Shown here: in pieces, positions 10,030-17,751 of the stretch
How the letters are laid out: each line of letters starts with the position of its first letter
Position numbering within the stretch: position 1 is the first letter of the stretch
Origin: Streptomyces sp. HNM0575
Lineage (GTDB): Bacteria > Actinomycetota > Actinomycetes > Streptomycetales > Streptomycetaceae
Length of the DNA stretch: 64,000 nucleotides
Direction: 5' to 3'
Assembly: GCF_012726265.1 (NCBI RefSeq)
Contig: NZ_JAASAG010000014.1
Coordinates: 62,001 to 126,000 of the forward strand
The notes under the pieces: model-generated
Told to the model about the DNA's origin: nothing
Database searches by the model: none
What the model saw: only the letters and a program-made list of their open reading frames with translations
Made by a program: the position numbers and the translations under genes

Positions 10030-10623
10030 CGTCGGGCTCGGCGCCGGGGCCGCGCGACCGGGCCGCAGTTCGGCTGCGCCTCCGGCGCGATGCCGGCTGC
10101 GCCTCCGGCGCGCGGGTGCGGGCCGAAGACGGTGGGCAGCGCCCCGCGTTGGGGCCCGTGCCCGGCGGGCGGCCGGGTCGGCGGGTGCCGCGTGGAGGGC
10201 GCGGTAGCCGGTGGCGGGCCGGTCCCGCGCGGTCGATGTGCCGACCCGAGGTGGCCTGCTGGGGCCGCTTGCCGCGCAATGGGCTCGGGCGGCGGAGGCT
10301 CGGCCGGTCTTCGTCGTTGGGCGTCTCGCCGTGGCGCGTGCGGCGCCCGCGCCGAGCCGCGCGGCCCTGCGGGCTTTCCCGCGGAGCGGGGTGGGCAGCG
10401 CCCCGCGTTGGGCCCGTGCCCGTCGGGCGGCCGGTCTTCGTCGTCGGGCGTCTCGCCATGGCGCGTGCGCCGAGCCGTGTGGCCCTGCGGGCTTTCCCGC
10501 GGAGCGGGGAGGGCGCGTTGGGGCCCGTGCCCGCCGGGCGGCGGGGTCGGCGGGTGCCGCGTGGAGGGCGCGGGAGCCGGTGCCGGGCCCGCGCCCGCCG
10601 TGTGCCGGGGCGGCGCGAACCGG
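10030..10623. repeat. Intergenic block of imperfectly duplicated GC-rich segments
   Basis: There is no gene in this 590-bp interval between purL and the convergent arabinofuranosidase gene. It is built from several segments that occur twice: one near 10131 and 10391 (GTGGGCAGCGCCCCGCG), one near 10305 and 10431 (GGTCTTCGTCGT), one near 10360 and 10478 (CCCTGCGGGCTTTCCCGC) and one near 10174 and 10543 (GGGTCGGCGGGTGCCGCG). Long open frames crossing it are by-products of the base composition. It may act as a terminator-like barrier between convergent operons. Confidence 0.6.
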
Positions 10624-12189
10624 TCAGGCTTCCGGCGCCAGCCGGATCACGTTCCACGAGACCGGCGGGAGGACCGCCTCCAGTTCGTGTTCGGCGTTGA
10701 CGGACGTCGCGGTGACGGGGCGCGGGACGACTCGTTCCGGTTCGGTCTGCGTGTTCGCCGCGTCCGGGTCGTCGTCGGCGATCAGCAGGTGCTCCACGAC
10801 CCGGTAGCGCTTTCCGAGTCCGCGGAGCGCCGCCCGAAGCCCGAGCCCCTGCTCCTGGTCGCGGTTGACGGCGAGGACCGTGAGCAGGCCGGTCTCCGGA
10901 TCCAGCGTGCCGACCGTGTCGAGGGCGGGCACCGGACCGTACTTCTCCGTCTCGATCACCGGCCCCGAGACGTCCGTACGGAGAACCGTGCCGCGCGCGT
11001 GCCGGGCCGTGAGCGCGAAGGGGTGGAAGGTGGTCTGCCGCCAGCTGGGGCCGTCCGGTTCGCTGCGGATCGGGCCGATGACGTTGACGAGCTGTGCGAG
11101 GCAGGCGACGGCGACGCGGTCCGCGTGGCGCAGCAGCGTGATCAGCAGGGAGCCGACGACGGCGGCGTCCGTGACGCTGTACGTGTCCTCGATCAGCCGC
11201 GGCCGCTCCTCCAGCGGCAGTGCGCGCTCGCCGGGGAAACGCGACTGGTACCAGACGTTCCACTCGTCGAAGGAGAGCAGCATCCGCTTCCGCGAGCGGC
11301 GCACGGCCCGTACGTGGTCGGCCGTGGAGACGATGTCCGAGATGTAGGCGTCCATCTGGGCGCCGCTCGCGAGGAAGCTGGCACGGTCGCCGCCGGTCTC
11401 CTCGTAGTAGGCGTGCAGGGACAGGTAGTCGACCTCGTCGTACGTCTCGTGCAGGACCTGCCGTTCCCATTCGCCGAAGGTCGGCATCCCCGCGTTCGAA
11501 CTGCCGCACACGACAAGCTCGATGGACGGGTCGACCTGGTGCATGGCCTTGCCGGCGGTGGCCGCGAGGCGCCCGTACTCCGTCGCCGTCTTGTGGCCGG
11601 TCTGCCAGGGCCCGTCCATCTCGTTGCCCAGGCACCAGAGCTTCACGCCGTGCGGGTCGCGGGTGCCGTTCTTGACGCGCATGTCCGACCAGGCGGTGCC
11701 GCCGGGGATGTTGCAGTACTCGACGAGGGCGCGGGCGGCGTCGATGCCGCGGGTGCCGAGGTTGACGGCCATCATCGGCTCGACGCCCTGGCGGCGGGCC
11801 CAGCCGAGGAACTCGTCGGTGCCGACCTGGTTCGACTCGATGCTGCGCCAGGCGAGATCGAGGCGGCGGGGCCGGTCGGCGGCGGGTCCGACGCCGTCCT
11901 CCCAGTGGTAGCCGGAGACGAAGTTGCCGCCGGGGTAGCGGACGAGGGGCGTGCCCAACTCCCGTACGAGGCCGGAGACGTCGCCGCGGAAGCCGTGCTC
12001 GTCCGCGGTGTCGTGGCCCGGCTCGTAGATGCCCGTGTAGACGCAGCGGCCCATGTGCTCGACGAACGTCCCGTACAGGCGGGGGTCGACGGTGCCGAGG
12101 GTGAAGCCGGGGTCGATGGTGATGCGGGCCGTGCGGGCAGGCCGCCCGGGCTGGTCGGACTGGCCGGGCCGGTCGGGCTGATCGGTCAT
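10624..12189 (-). CDS. abfA: GH51 alpha-L-arabinofuranosidase
   Basis: A 521-residue intracellular glycoside hydrolase that removes terminal alpha-L-arabinofuranosyl residues from arabinan or arabinoxylan oligosaccharides. The family GH51 signature is clear: an N-terminal VDPRLYGTFVEHMGRCVYTGIY, then RYPGGNFVSGYHWEDG, then the acid/base glutamate in WCLGNEMDGPWQ and the nucleophile glutamate in LSFDEWNVWY. No signal peptide is present, so it would act on oligosaccharides imported by the ABC transporter encoded just upstream on the same strand. The gap to the permease gene is 120 bp and contains a tandem 22-bp repeat. The ATG at 12189 was preferred; a slightly longer reading frame exists but lacks a good ribosome binding site. 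Confidence 0.95.
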   Translation of the reverse strand: MTDQPDRPGQSDQPGRPARTARITIDPGFTLGTVDPRLYGTFVEHMGRCVYTGIYEPGHDTADEHGFRGDVSGLVRELGTPLVRYPGGNFVSGYHWEDGVGPAADRPRRLDLAWRSIESNQVGTDEFLGWARRQGVEPMMAVNLGTRGIDAARALVEYCNIPGGTAWSDMRVKNGTRDPHGVKLWCLGNEMDGPWQTGHKTATEYGRLAATAGKAMHQVDPSIELVVCGSSNAGMPTFGEWERQVLHETYDEVDYLSLHAYYEETGGDRASFLASGAQMDAYISDIVSTADHVRAVRRSRKRMLLSFDEWNVWYQSRFPGERALPLEERPRLIEDTYSVTDAAVVGSLLITLLRHADRVAVACLAQLVNVIGPIRSEPDGPSWRQTTFHPFALTARHARGTVLRTDVSGPVIETEKYGPVPALDTVGTLDPETGLLTVLAVNRDQEQGLGLRAALRGLGKRYRVVEHLLIADDDPDAANTQTEPERVVPRPVTATSVNAEHELEAVLPPVSWNVIRLAPEA

Positions 12190-12204
12190 GCGGTGGGTGC
12201 CCCT

Positions 12205-12248
12205 CTCGCTGCTGTCACTGGTCCGGCTCGCTGCTGTCACTGGTCCGG
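12205..12248. repeat. Two tandem 22-bp direct repeats
   Basis: The unit CTCGCTGCTGTCACTGGTCCGG occurs twice without a gap in the spacer between the second sugar permease gene and the arabinofuranosidase gene. It covers the ribosome-binding approach of the downstream gene. It may be a recent slippage duplication; a regulatory role is unproven. Confidence 0.8.
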
Positions 12249-12309
12249 GCCGGTCCTGCTGAACCGGCGGCGGTGCTCTCGGCGGCCTGCCGCCGTCGCT
12301 CGCGGCCCG

Positions 12310-13200
12310 TCACTTCAGGCCCGTGCCGGCGATCCCCTCGACGATCCGGCGCTGGAAGAAGAGGAAGACGGTGAGCAGCGGCAGGGCGCCCAGCACGGCC
12401 GAAGCCATCAACTGCGCCTGCGGCAGCCCGAACGCGTCCTGTACGGAGTTCAGGCCTACGGGCAGCGTCATCATCTGCGGGTCCGTCACGGCAAGCAGCG
12501 GCCAGAGGAAGTTGTTCCAGGACCACACGAAGACGAAGATCGTCACCGCGGAGATGGCGGGACGGGACAGCGGCATCACGATCTGCCAGTAGATCCGCAG
12601 CCAGCTCGCGCCGTCCGCCCGCGCCGCGTCCGTCAGCTCGACCGGGATGCCGTCGAAGAACTGCTTGAAGACGAAGACGGAGACGACGTTGGGCACTTGC
12701 GGAAGGATCACCGCCCAGTACGTGTTGAGCATCCCCGTCGCCTGCAACGTCAGGAACTGCGGGATCATCAGCAGCTGCGGCGGGATCATGACCCCCGCGA
12801 GGACGACCAGGAACACCGGCCGCCGGTGGCGGAACCTCAGCCGGGACAGCGCGAAGGCCGCCAGCGACGTGGTGCACACCGCGAGCAGCGTCGTCAGCGA
12901 GGACGTGATGAGGCTGTTGACGTACCAGTACTGGATGCGGCCCGCCGAGAGGAGCTCCCGGTACGAGGAGAGCGTCGGCTCGTCCGCGACCCACGACGTC
13001 GGATTCGTGGCGACGTCGTTGGGCGGACGCAGCGACGTGGCGACGGCCCAGGCGATGGGCACCAGCCAGAGGAGCGCCAGGGCGATCAGCACGCCGAGCG
13101 TCACGCGGTTGAACAGCCGCTCGGAGTCGGCGTGGTGGCGGGGCGCGGAGGCCGCGGGGGCCTCCGCGGCGCGCGGTGCGGCGGGGGTGAGGGTGGCCAC
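12310..13200 (-). CDS. Carbohydrate ABC transporter permease (MalG-like, CUT1)
   Basis: This 296-residue inner-membrane permease is one of two in a CUT1 sugar importer. Six hydrophobic segments are visible, beginning VLIALALLWLVPIAWAVATS (about 36-55). The EAA loop that contacts the ATPase reads VELTDAARADGASWLRIYWQIVMPL (about 185-210). The GTG start 5 bp after the stop of the first permease gene uses the GGAGG at that gene's end. No ATPase gene is present locally; as is usual in Streptomyces, a shared MsiK-type ATPase encoded elsewhere would energise it. Arabino-oligosaccharide uptake is suggested by the neighbouring GH51 gene. Confidence 0.93.
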   Translation of the reverse strand: MATLTPAAPRAAEAPAASAPRHHADSERLFNRVTLGVLIALALLWLVPIAWAVATSLRPPNDVATNPTSWVADEPTLSSYRELLSAGRIQYWYVNSLITSSLTTLLAVCTTSLAAFALSRLRFRHRRPVFLVVLAGVMIPPQLLMIPQFLTLQATGMLNTYWAVILPQVPNVVSVFVFKQFFDGIPVELTDAARADGASWLRIYWQIVMPLSRPAISAVTIFVFVWSWNNFLWPLLAVTDPQMMTLPVGLNSVQDAFGLPQAQLMASAVLGALPLLTVFLFFQRRIVEGIAGTGLK

Positions 13201-13205
13201 CGTGC

Positions 13206-14189
13206 TCAGCCCTCCTTCTCGGTGCGCCGGATCAGCGCGAACCAGACGAGCGAGATCAGCAGGATGACGACGAAGAGCAGCAGCGAGACCGTCGAGGCGT
13301 AGCCCGCGCGGCCGTCGGTGAAGCCGGTCTGGAAGATGTACAGCAGCGAGGGCCGGGTGGCGTCGTCGGGGCCGCCGTTGGTCATCATGTAGATCTGGTC
13401 GAACACCTTGAGCGACGCGACGAGTTGGAGCACGGCGACCAGCGTGGTGGCACGCCCCAGCATCGGCACGACCACCAGCCGCAGCCGCTGCCAGGGCCCC
13501 GCTCCGTCGATCGCTGCGGCCTCGTGCACGTCGCGCGGTATCTCCTGCAAGGCGGCCAGATAGATCACGAAGTTGAAGCCGACCGTCCACCACACGGTCG
13601 CGGCGGCGATCGAGATCATCGCCCAGTCCGGCGAGCCCAGCCAGGACGGCGGCGCGTGCACGCCGAACCACTTGACCACGGCCTGTGCCAGCCCGATCTG
13701 GTCCGCGTAGATCCACATGAAGAGCAGCGAGATCACCGAGGAGGGCAGCATGAACGGCGCGAAGAACGCCAGCCGGAAGAACCACTTGCCGCGGGAGAAG
13801 CGGTCGGTCATCAGGGCCAGCGTCAGCGACAGCACTATCAGCGGCACCGTCGTGAGCACGGTGAACCAGAGCGTGTGGCCGAGGCTGGACCAGAACTCCC
13901 CGGAGGAGAGCGCCTCCGCGTAGTTTGCCGTACCGACCCACTCGCCCGGACCGTCCTTGACGAGGCTGTCGTTGAAGAGGCCCGCGATCGCGGTGTAGAG
14001 GAGCGGGCCCAGCAGGAAGACCACGTAGAAGGCGCCGAAGGGGAGCAGCATCCCGGCCGCCGTCCAGCGCCCGGCCGCGTGCCGTGCCTGCCCTGCCCGC
14101 CCCGCCTGTCCGGTCGCGCGCCCGGTCCCGTGCCCGGCCGCGGACGCGCCCGTACCACCGCCGAGGTGGACGCTCGTGCTCGCGCTCAT
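13206..14189 (-). CDS. Carbohydrate ABC transporter permease (MalF-like, CUT1)
   Basis: A 327-residue permease partner of the MalG-like protein. A Gly/Ala-rich cytoplasmic tail (1-45) precedes six hydrophobic segments starting MLLPFGAFYVVFLLGPLLYTAIAG. The EAA loop reads EIPRDVHEAAAIDGAGPWQRLR (about 235-256), with the conserved EAA-x3-G spacing. Its ATG overlaps the stop of the binding-protein gene (ATGA), and the second permease gene follows after a few bases, so the three transport genes form one transcript. Confidence 0.94.
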   Translation of the reverse strand: MSASTSVHLGGGTGASAAGHGTGRATGQAGRAGQARHAAGRWTAAGMLLPFGAFYVVFLLGPLLYTAIAGLFNDSLVKDGPGEWVGTANYAEALSSGEFWSSLGHTLWFTVLTTVPLIVLSLTLALMTDRFSRGKWFFRLAFFAPFMLPSSVISLLFMWIYADQIGLAQAVVKWFGVHAPPSWLGSPDWAMISIAAATVWWTVGFNFVIYLAALQEIPRDVHEAAAIDGAGPWQRLRLVVVPMLGRATTLVAVLQLVASLKVFDQIYMMTNGGPDDATRPSLLYIFQTGFTDGRAGYASTVSLLLFVVILLISLVWFALIRRTEKEG

Positions 14190-15547
14190 ACCGGTGCCTC
14201 CGTCCTTGCCAGGTCCTTCACGGCCGCGAGCATGCGCGCGGCACCGGGGCCGGGGCGGGTGTGGCCGCCCACGACGGAGGCGACGACGTCCCCGAAGCGC
14301 CGGTAGAGGTTGCTGTCGGCGCCGGAGTACCAGGCCGCCGGGTCGTACGCCGCGCCGTCCGCCGCCGCCGTGTAGTGCGCCTGCGGTTCCAGCCGGTGGT
14401 ACGCGCCGGAGCGTGCCGTGGGCTGCCATGCGGGTATGTGGCCGCCCTTGGCCCAGTCGAGGCTGGCGTCGAGCATGGAGCGGGTGAACTCCAGCGCCTT
14501 GTCCGCCCGTTGGGCCTTCTCGGACGGGGCGTTCGGCAGGATGAAGGCATGCGAGTCGGCGGCGCACGCGTACGGCGCGTCCCGGAAGATCCGCGGGAAG
14601 GTGCGCATGTCGAACTTGTCCTTCACCGCGCCCTGCACGGCCAGCAGTTGCCACTCCCCGTCCATCAGGAAGCCCGCCTTGCCGGAGGTGAGCAGAGTGA
14701 TCGCGCCGCCGTCCCCGTCCGCGCCGGGCGGGATCAGCTTCGCCGCCGCCATCCGCCGGATGTAGGCGAGCGCCTCCTCGGCCGCGCCCACGTCCATGAC
14801 CACTTTCCGTCCGCTGTCGGTGACGAGGTCGGCGCCGAGCTGCCGGTAGAGCGACCAGAAGAGCCGCCAGCAGGTCGCGGGGTCCTTGACGGTGGCGATC
14901 GAGCCGCCCCACACGCCGGTGACCTCCTTCGCGGCCCGCAGCGCGTCGAGGAACTCGTCGGGCCCGTCGACGTCCGTCAACTGCCCCTTGTCGTCGAGCA
15001 GTCCGGCCTTCTTCGCCACGTCGGTGCGGTAGTAGAGCACGAAGGGGTGGGTGTCCAGCGGCAGCGCGTAGAGCCTGCCCTCGTGGTGCGCCGAGTTGAA
15101 GGCGCCCTTGGTGAACCGGCCCGCGGTCAGGCCGTGTTCGTCCAGCTCGGAGCCGGATATCTCGCGCAGCAGCCCGGAGGCGGCGAGCGTCGGCAGCCTG
15201 GAGACGTGGGTGATCGCCACCTGCGGCGGCCGGTCGCCGAGCGTCGCCAGCGTGAGCTTGGTGTAGTACGGGGCGCCCCAGACCAGCGTCGTCGACTTCA
15301 GGTCGGTGTCCGGGTTCTCCTTGCGGTATGCGCTCTGCATCGTCACGAGCTGCGCGCCGTCGCCCCCGGTGAACGGATGCCAGAAGTTGAGCAGCGACGG
15401 CGGTCCCGCGGAGCCGGTGAAGGCCTGGCCGACCGGACTGCTGCACCCGCCGAGCGCCCCCGCGGCCGTGAGGGAGCCGACGGCGCCGAGGAATCTCCGC
15501 CTGCCATGCACAGGCACCACGTCCGTTCGTTCAACGTTGGAAGCCAC
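14186..15547 (-). CDS. Sugar-binding lipoprotein of CUT1 ABC transporter (family 1 SBP)
   Basis: A 453-residue extracellular solute-binding protein, anchored as a lipoprotein. The leader contains a twin-arginine motif (GRRRFLGAVG) and a lipobox LGGC about 34 residues in, so export by Tat followed by lipidation is likely. The mature part begins with the typical LLNFWHPFTGGDGAQLVTM strand and contains the DGEWQL element of maltose/oligosaccharide-binding proteins. The GTG start at 15547 has a weak ribosome binding site and overlaps a LacI-type operator (15530-15542), so a GTG about ten codons further in is a possible real start. It heads the transport/arabinofuranosidase operon divergent from a LacI regulator. 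Confidence 0.92.
   Translation of the reverse strand: MASNVERTDVVPVHGRRRFLGAVGSLTAAGALGGCSSPVGQAFTGSAGPPSLLNFWHPFTGGDGAQLVTMQSAYRKENPDTDLKSTTLVWGAPYYTKLTLATLGDRPPQVAITHVSRLPTLAASGLLREISGSELDEHGLTAGRFTKGAFNSAHHEGRLYALPLDTHPFVLYYRTDVAKKAGLLDDKGQLTDVDGPDEFLDALRAAKEVTGVWGGSIATVKDPATCWRLFWSLYRQLGADLVTDSGRKVVMDVGAAEEALAYIRRMAAAKLIPPGADGDGGAITLLTSGKAGFLMDGEWQLLAVQGAVKDKFDMRTFPRIFRDAPYACAADSHAFILPNAPSEKAQRADKALEFTRSMLDASLDWAKGGHIPAWQPTARSGAYHRLEPQAHYTAAADGAAYDPAAWYSGADSNLYRRFGDVVASVVGGHTRPGPGAARMLAAVKDLARTEAPV
15530..15542. promoter_or_regulatory. LacI-type operator site 1
   Basis: TTCAACGTTGGAA is a near-palindrome centred on CG, typical of LacI/GalR operators. It overlaps the first codons of the binding-protein gene, where bound repressor would block transcription elongation or initiation. 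A matching site lies at 15606-15618. Confidence 0.6.
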
Positions 15548-15605
15548 GGGTCCCAGAGGCGCGGACGGCCGTTGGGCCGCCCCGCTAAGCTCGCGGGAAT
15601 CGCGT

Positions 15606-15618
15606 TTCCAACGTTGTA
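15606..15618. promoter_or_regulatory. LacI-type operator site 2
   Basis: TTCCAACGTTGTA shares the CAACGTTG core with site 1, 76 bp away (about seven helical turns). It lies in the divergent promoter region between the sugar operon and the lacI-family gene, which suits joint repression and autoregulation. Confidence 0.6.
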
Positions 15619-15714
15619 CTCAGGGCGTAATGTGACGTCAACACATCGGACGGCCCTTTGTCCGTCCGGGGGCGACCAGGACGACCGGACGACCGAGCGG
15701 GGGCGAGACGACGG

Positions 15715-16722
15715 ATGGCCGGCACGAGGCTCAAGGACGTGGCGGAGCGTGCGGGCGTCTCCATCAAGACCGTCTCCAACGTCGTGCGCGGCAACGTACG
15801 GGTCGCGGAGCCCACCCGCCGCCGCGTCCTCAGCGCCATCGACGAACTCGACTACCGCCCCAACGCCTCCGCCCGCCACCTGCGCACCGGCCGCAGCGGC
15901 GTCATCGCCCTCGCCGTCCCCGAGCTGGTCCAGCCGTACTTCGCGGAGCTGGCCACCGCCGTCATCGACGCCGCACGCGAGCACGACGTCTCCGTGCTCA
16001 TCGAGGACACCCGCGGCGACCCGGCGGCTGAACTGCGCGTCGCCTGCGGCCTGTCCGACCCGCTGATCGACGGCGTGCTGCTCTCACCGCAGCGCCTCGA
16101 CCAGTCCACCCTGGTCCGCCGCGAGCGCCGAGTCCCCCTCGTGCTGCTCGGCGAGCGCGACTACGAGGTGCCCGCCGACCACGTGCTGATCGACAACGTA
16201 CGAGCCGCACAGGAGGCCACGGCCCATCTCCTCGGGCGCGGGCGCAGCCGGATCGCCGCCGTCGGCTTCCAGTCCGACCCGAACCACACGACCTCCCACC
16301 AGCGCGCACGCGGCTATCTCGCGGCACTGGAGGCGGCCGGTCTGCCGCACCGGCCCGAACTCACCCCGCTCGTCCCGGCGTTCACCCGCGGCGACGGCAT
16401 GACCGCCATGCGCGCGCTGCTCGCGCTCGCCGAACCGCCGGACGCGGTCTTCTGCTTCTCCGACCTGCTCGCCTCCGGGGTCGTACGGGCGGTGTACGAC
16501 GCGGGCCGCACCGTGCCCGGCGACATCGCGGTCGTCGGCTTCGACGACATCGAGGAGACGCGGTACGGCGTGCCCTCCCTCAGCACCGTTGCGCCCGACA
16601 AGCGGGAGGTCGCCCGGCTCGCGGTGGAGGCCCTGCTCGCACGGATCGCGGGCGACCCCGAGGCGCCGCACACGACGCTGCACGCCGCGCACCGGCTGGT
16701 GGCGCGGGAGAGCACGGCGTGA
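15715..16722 (+). CDS. LacI-family transcriptional regulator of the arabinoside locus
   Basis: A 335-residue repressor-type regulator. Its N-terminal helix-turn-helix (RLKDVAERAGVSIKTVSNVVRG, residues 5-26) and hinge helix (RPNASARHLRTG) are canonical LacI features. Residues 60-330 form a periplasmic-binding-protein-like sensor domain with the conserved VVGFDDIEETRYGVPSLSTV near 275-295. It is divergent from the sugar transporter operon and flanked by two CAACGTTG-centred palindromes. It most likely represses that operon until an arabinose-containing ligand binds; the ligand is inferred from the GH51 neighbour. Confidence 0.93.
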   Translation: MAGTRLKDVAERAGVSIKTVSNVVRGNVRVAEPTRRRVLSAIDELDYRPNASARHLRTGRSGVIALAVPELVQPYFAELATAVIDAAREHDVSVLIEDTRGDPAAELRVACGLSDPLIDGVLLSPQRLDQSTLVRRERRVPLVLLGERDYEVPADHVLIDNVRAAQEATAHLLGRGRSRIAAVGFQSDPNHTTSHQRARGYLAALEAAGLPHRPELTPLVPAFTRGDGMTAMRALLALAEPPDAVFCFSDLLASGVVRAVYDAGRTVPGDIAVVGFDDIEETRYGVPSLSTVAPDKREVARLAVEALLARIAGDPEAPHTTLHAAHRLVARESTA

Positions 16723-16763
16723 GGCGGCGGGCGTGAGCGAGGGCCGAGATCGAAGGCTGGGCC

Positions 16764-16856
<93 letters not shown>

Positions 16857-16923
16857 CGGTGGCGGACATCGTGCTCCGTACCGCGGGACACCGGCGGCCC
16901 GTCCAGGCCCTAACCTCTTGACC

Positions 16924-17751
16924 ATGCCGCCCGCCAAACGCACCAAAGCCGCACAGAAACGCAGCTACGATCCCGCCCGCGTCCGCCAGGCCCTCATCGG
17001 GCAGGTCGAGGCCGTCGCCAACGCCGCGCACGAGCTGACGGACGAGCAGTGCGCACGCCCTTCCGGGCTCCCCGGCTGGGATGTGCACCGGCTGCTCGTG
17101 CACATCGCGCTCCAGATCGACGCCGTGCCCCGCTATCTCGCCGGGCCCGAGTCCAAGGCGCCCGCACCGGAGGTGGACCTCACGTCCTGGGCGATGTCCA
17201 CCGCCGTCGCCGCCGCCGAACTGGACCGTGAGACCCGCGAGGAGGCCGACCGAGCGGCCTCCGGCGGCGCGGGCGGCGCCGCGCGGATCGACGAGGCCGT
17301 GGCGCAGCTGGAGCCCGTACTGGAGTCGGCCGTACGAGGCGATCTGCTCATCCCGCACGGCGCCGGGCCCATGCGGATGCTCGACTTCACCGTCACGCGC
17401 CTCGTCGAACTCGTCGTCCACAGCGACGACTTGGCCCGCGCCACCGGAAGCCCCGTCACCCTGGACCGGCAGGCGCTCGCCGCGACGGTACGGGTGCTCA
17501 CGGACACCCTCGCCGTGAAGGCGCCGGGTGCGTCGGTGGAGGTGCGGGTGCCGCCGTTCGCCGTCGTCCAGTGCGTCGAGGGCCCGCGGCACACCCGGGG
17601 CACTCCGCCCAACGTCGTCGAGACCGACCCGCTGACCTGGATCAGGCTCGCCACCGGACGGATCACCTGGGAGCGGGCCCGTACGGCGCACGCGGTCTCC
17701 GCGAGCGGCGAACGGGCCGACCTCAGCGGCCTGTTGCCCCTGCTCGGCTGA
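16924..17751 (+). CDS. Sterol-carrier / maleylpyruvate-isomerase-like protein
   Basis: A 275-residue cytoplasmic protein of a family common beside purine genes in Streptomyces. Residues 25-180 resemble the mycothiol-dependent maleylpyruvate isomerase N-terminal (DinB-like) domain, with the helix LTDEQCARPSGLPGWDVHRLLVHIALQ and the His-containing VVHSDDLARA. Residues 190-275 resemble an SCP2-like domain (TDPLTWIRLATGRITW). Domain makers of this kind use mycothiol or bind hydrophobic ligands; no substrate is known for this protein. Its 3' end overlaps the convergent monooxygenase gene by 29 bp. Homology-based naming is moderately certain, function uncertain. Confidence 0.8.
   Translation: MPPAKRTKAAQKRSYDPARVRQALIGQVEAVANAAHELTDEQCARPSGLPGWDVHRLLVHIALQIDAVPRYLAGPESKAPAPEVDLTSWAMSTAVAAAELDRETREEADRAASGGAGGAARIDEAVAQLEPVLESAVRGDLLIPHGAGPMRMLDFTVTRLVELVVHSDDLARATGSPVTLDRQALAATVRVLTDTLAVKAPGASVEVRVPPFAVVQCVEGPRHTRGTPPNVVETDPLTWIRLATGRITWERARTAHAVSASGERADLSGLLPLLG

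Noticed and set aside
10090..13302. 1070-codon plus-strand frame
   Set aside because: It is antisense to the arabinofuranosidase and permease genes, and its product is low-complexity with no recognisable motif. High GC makes long antisense frames common.
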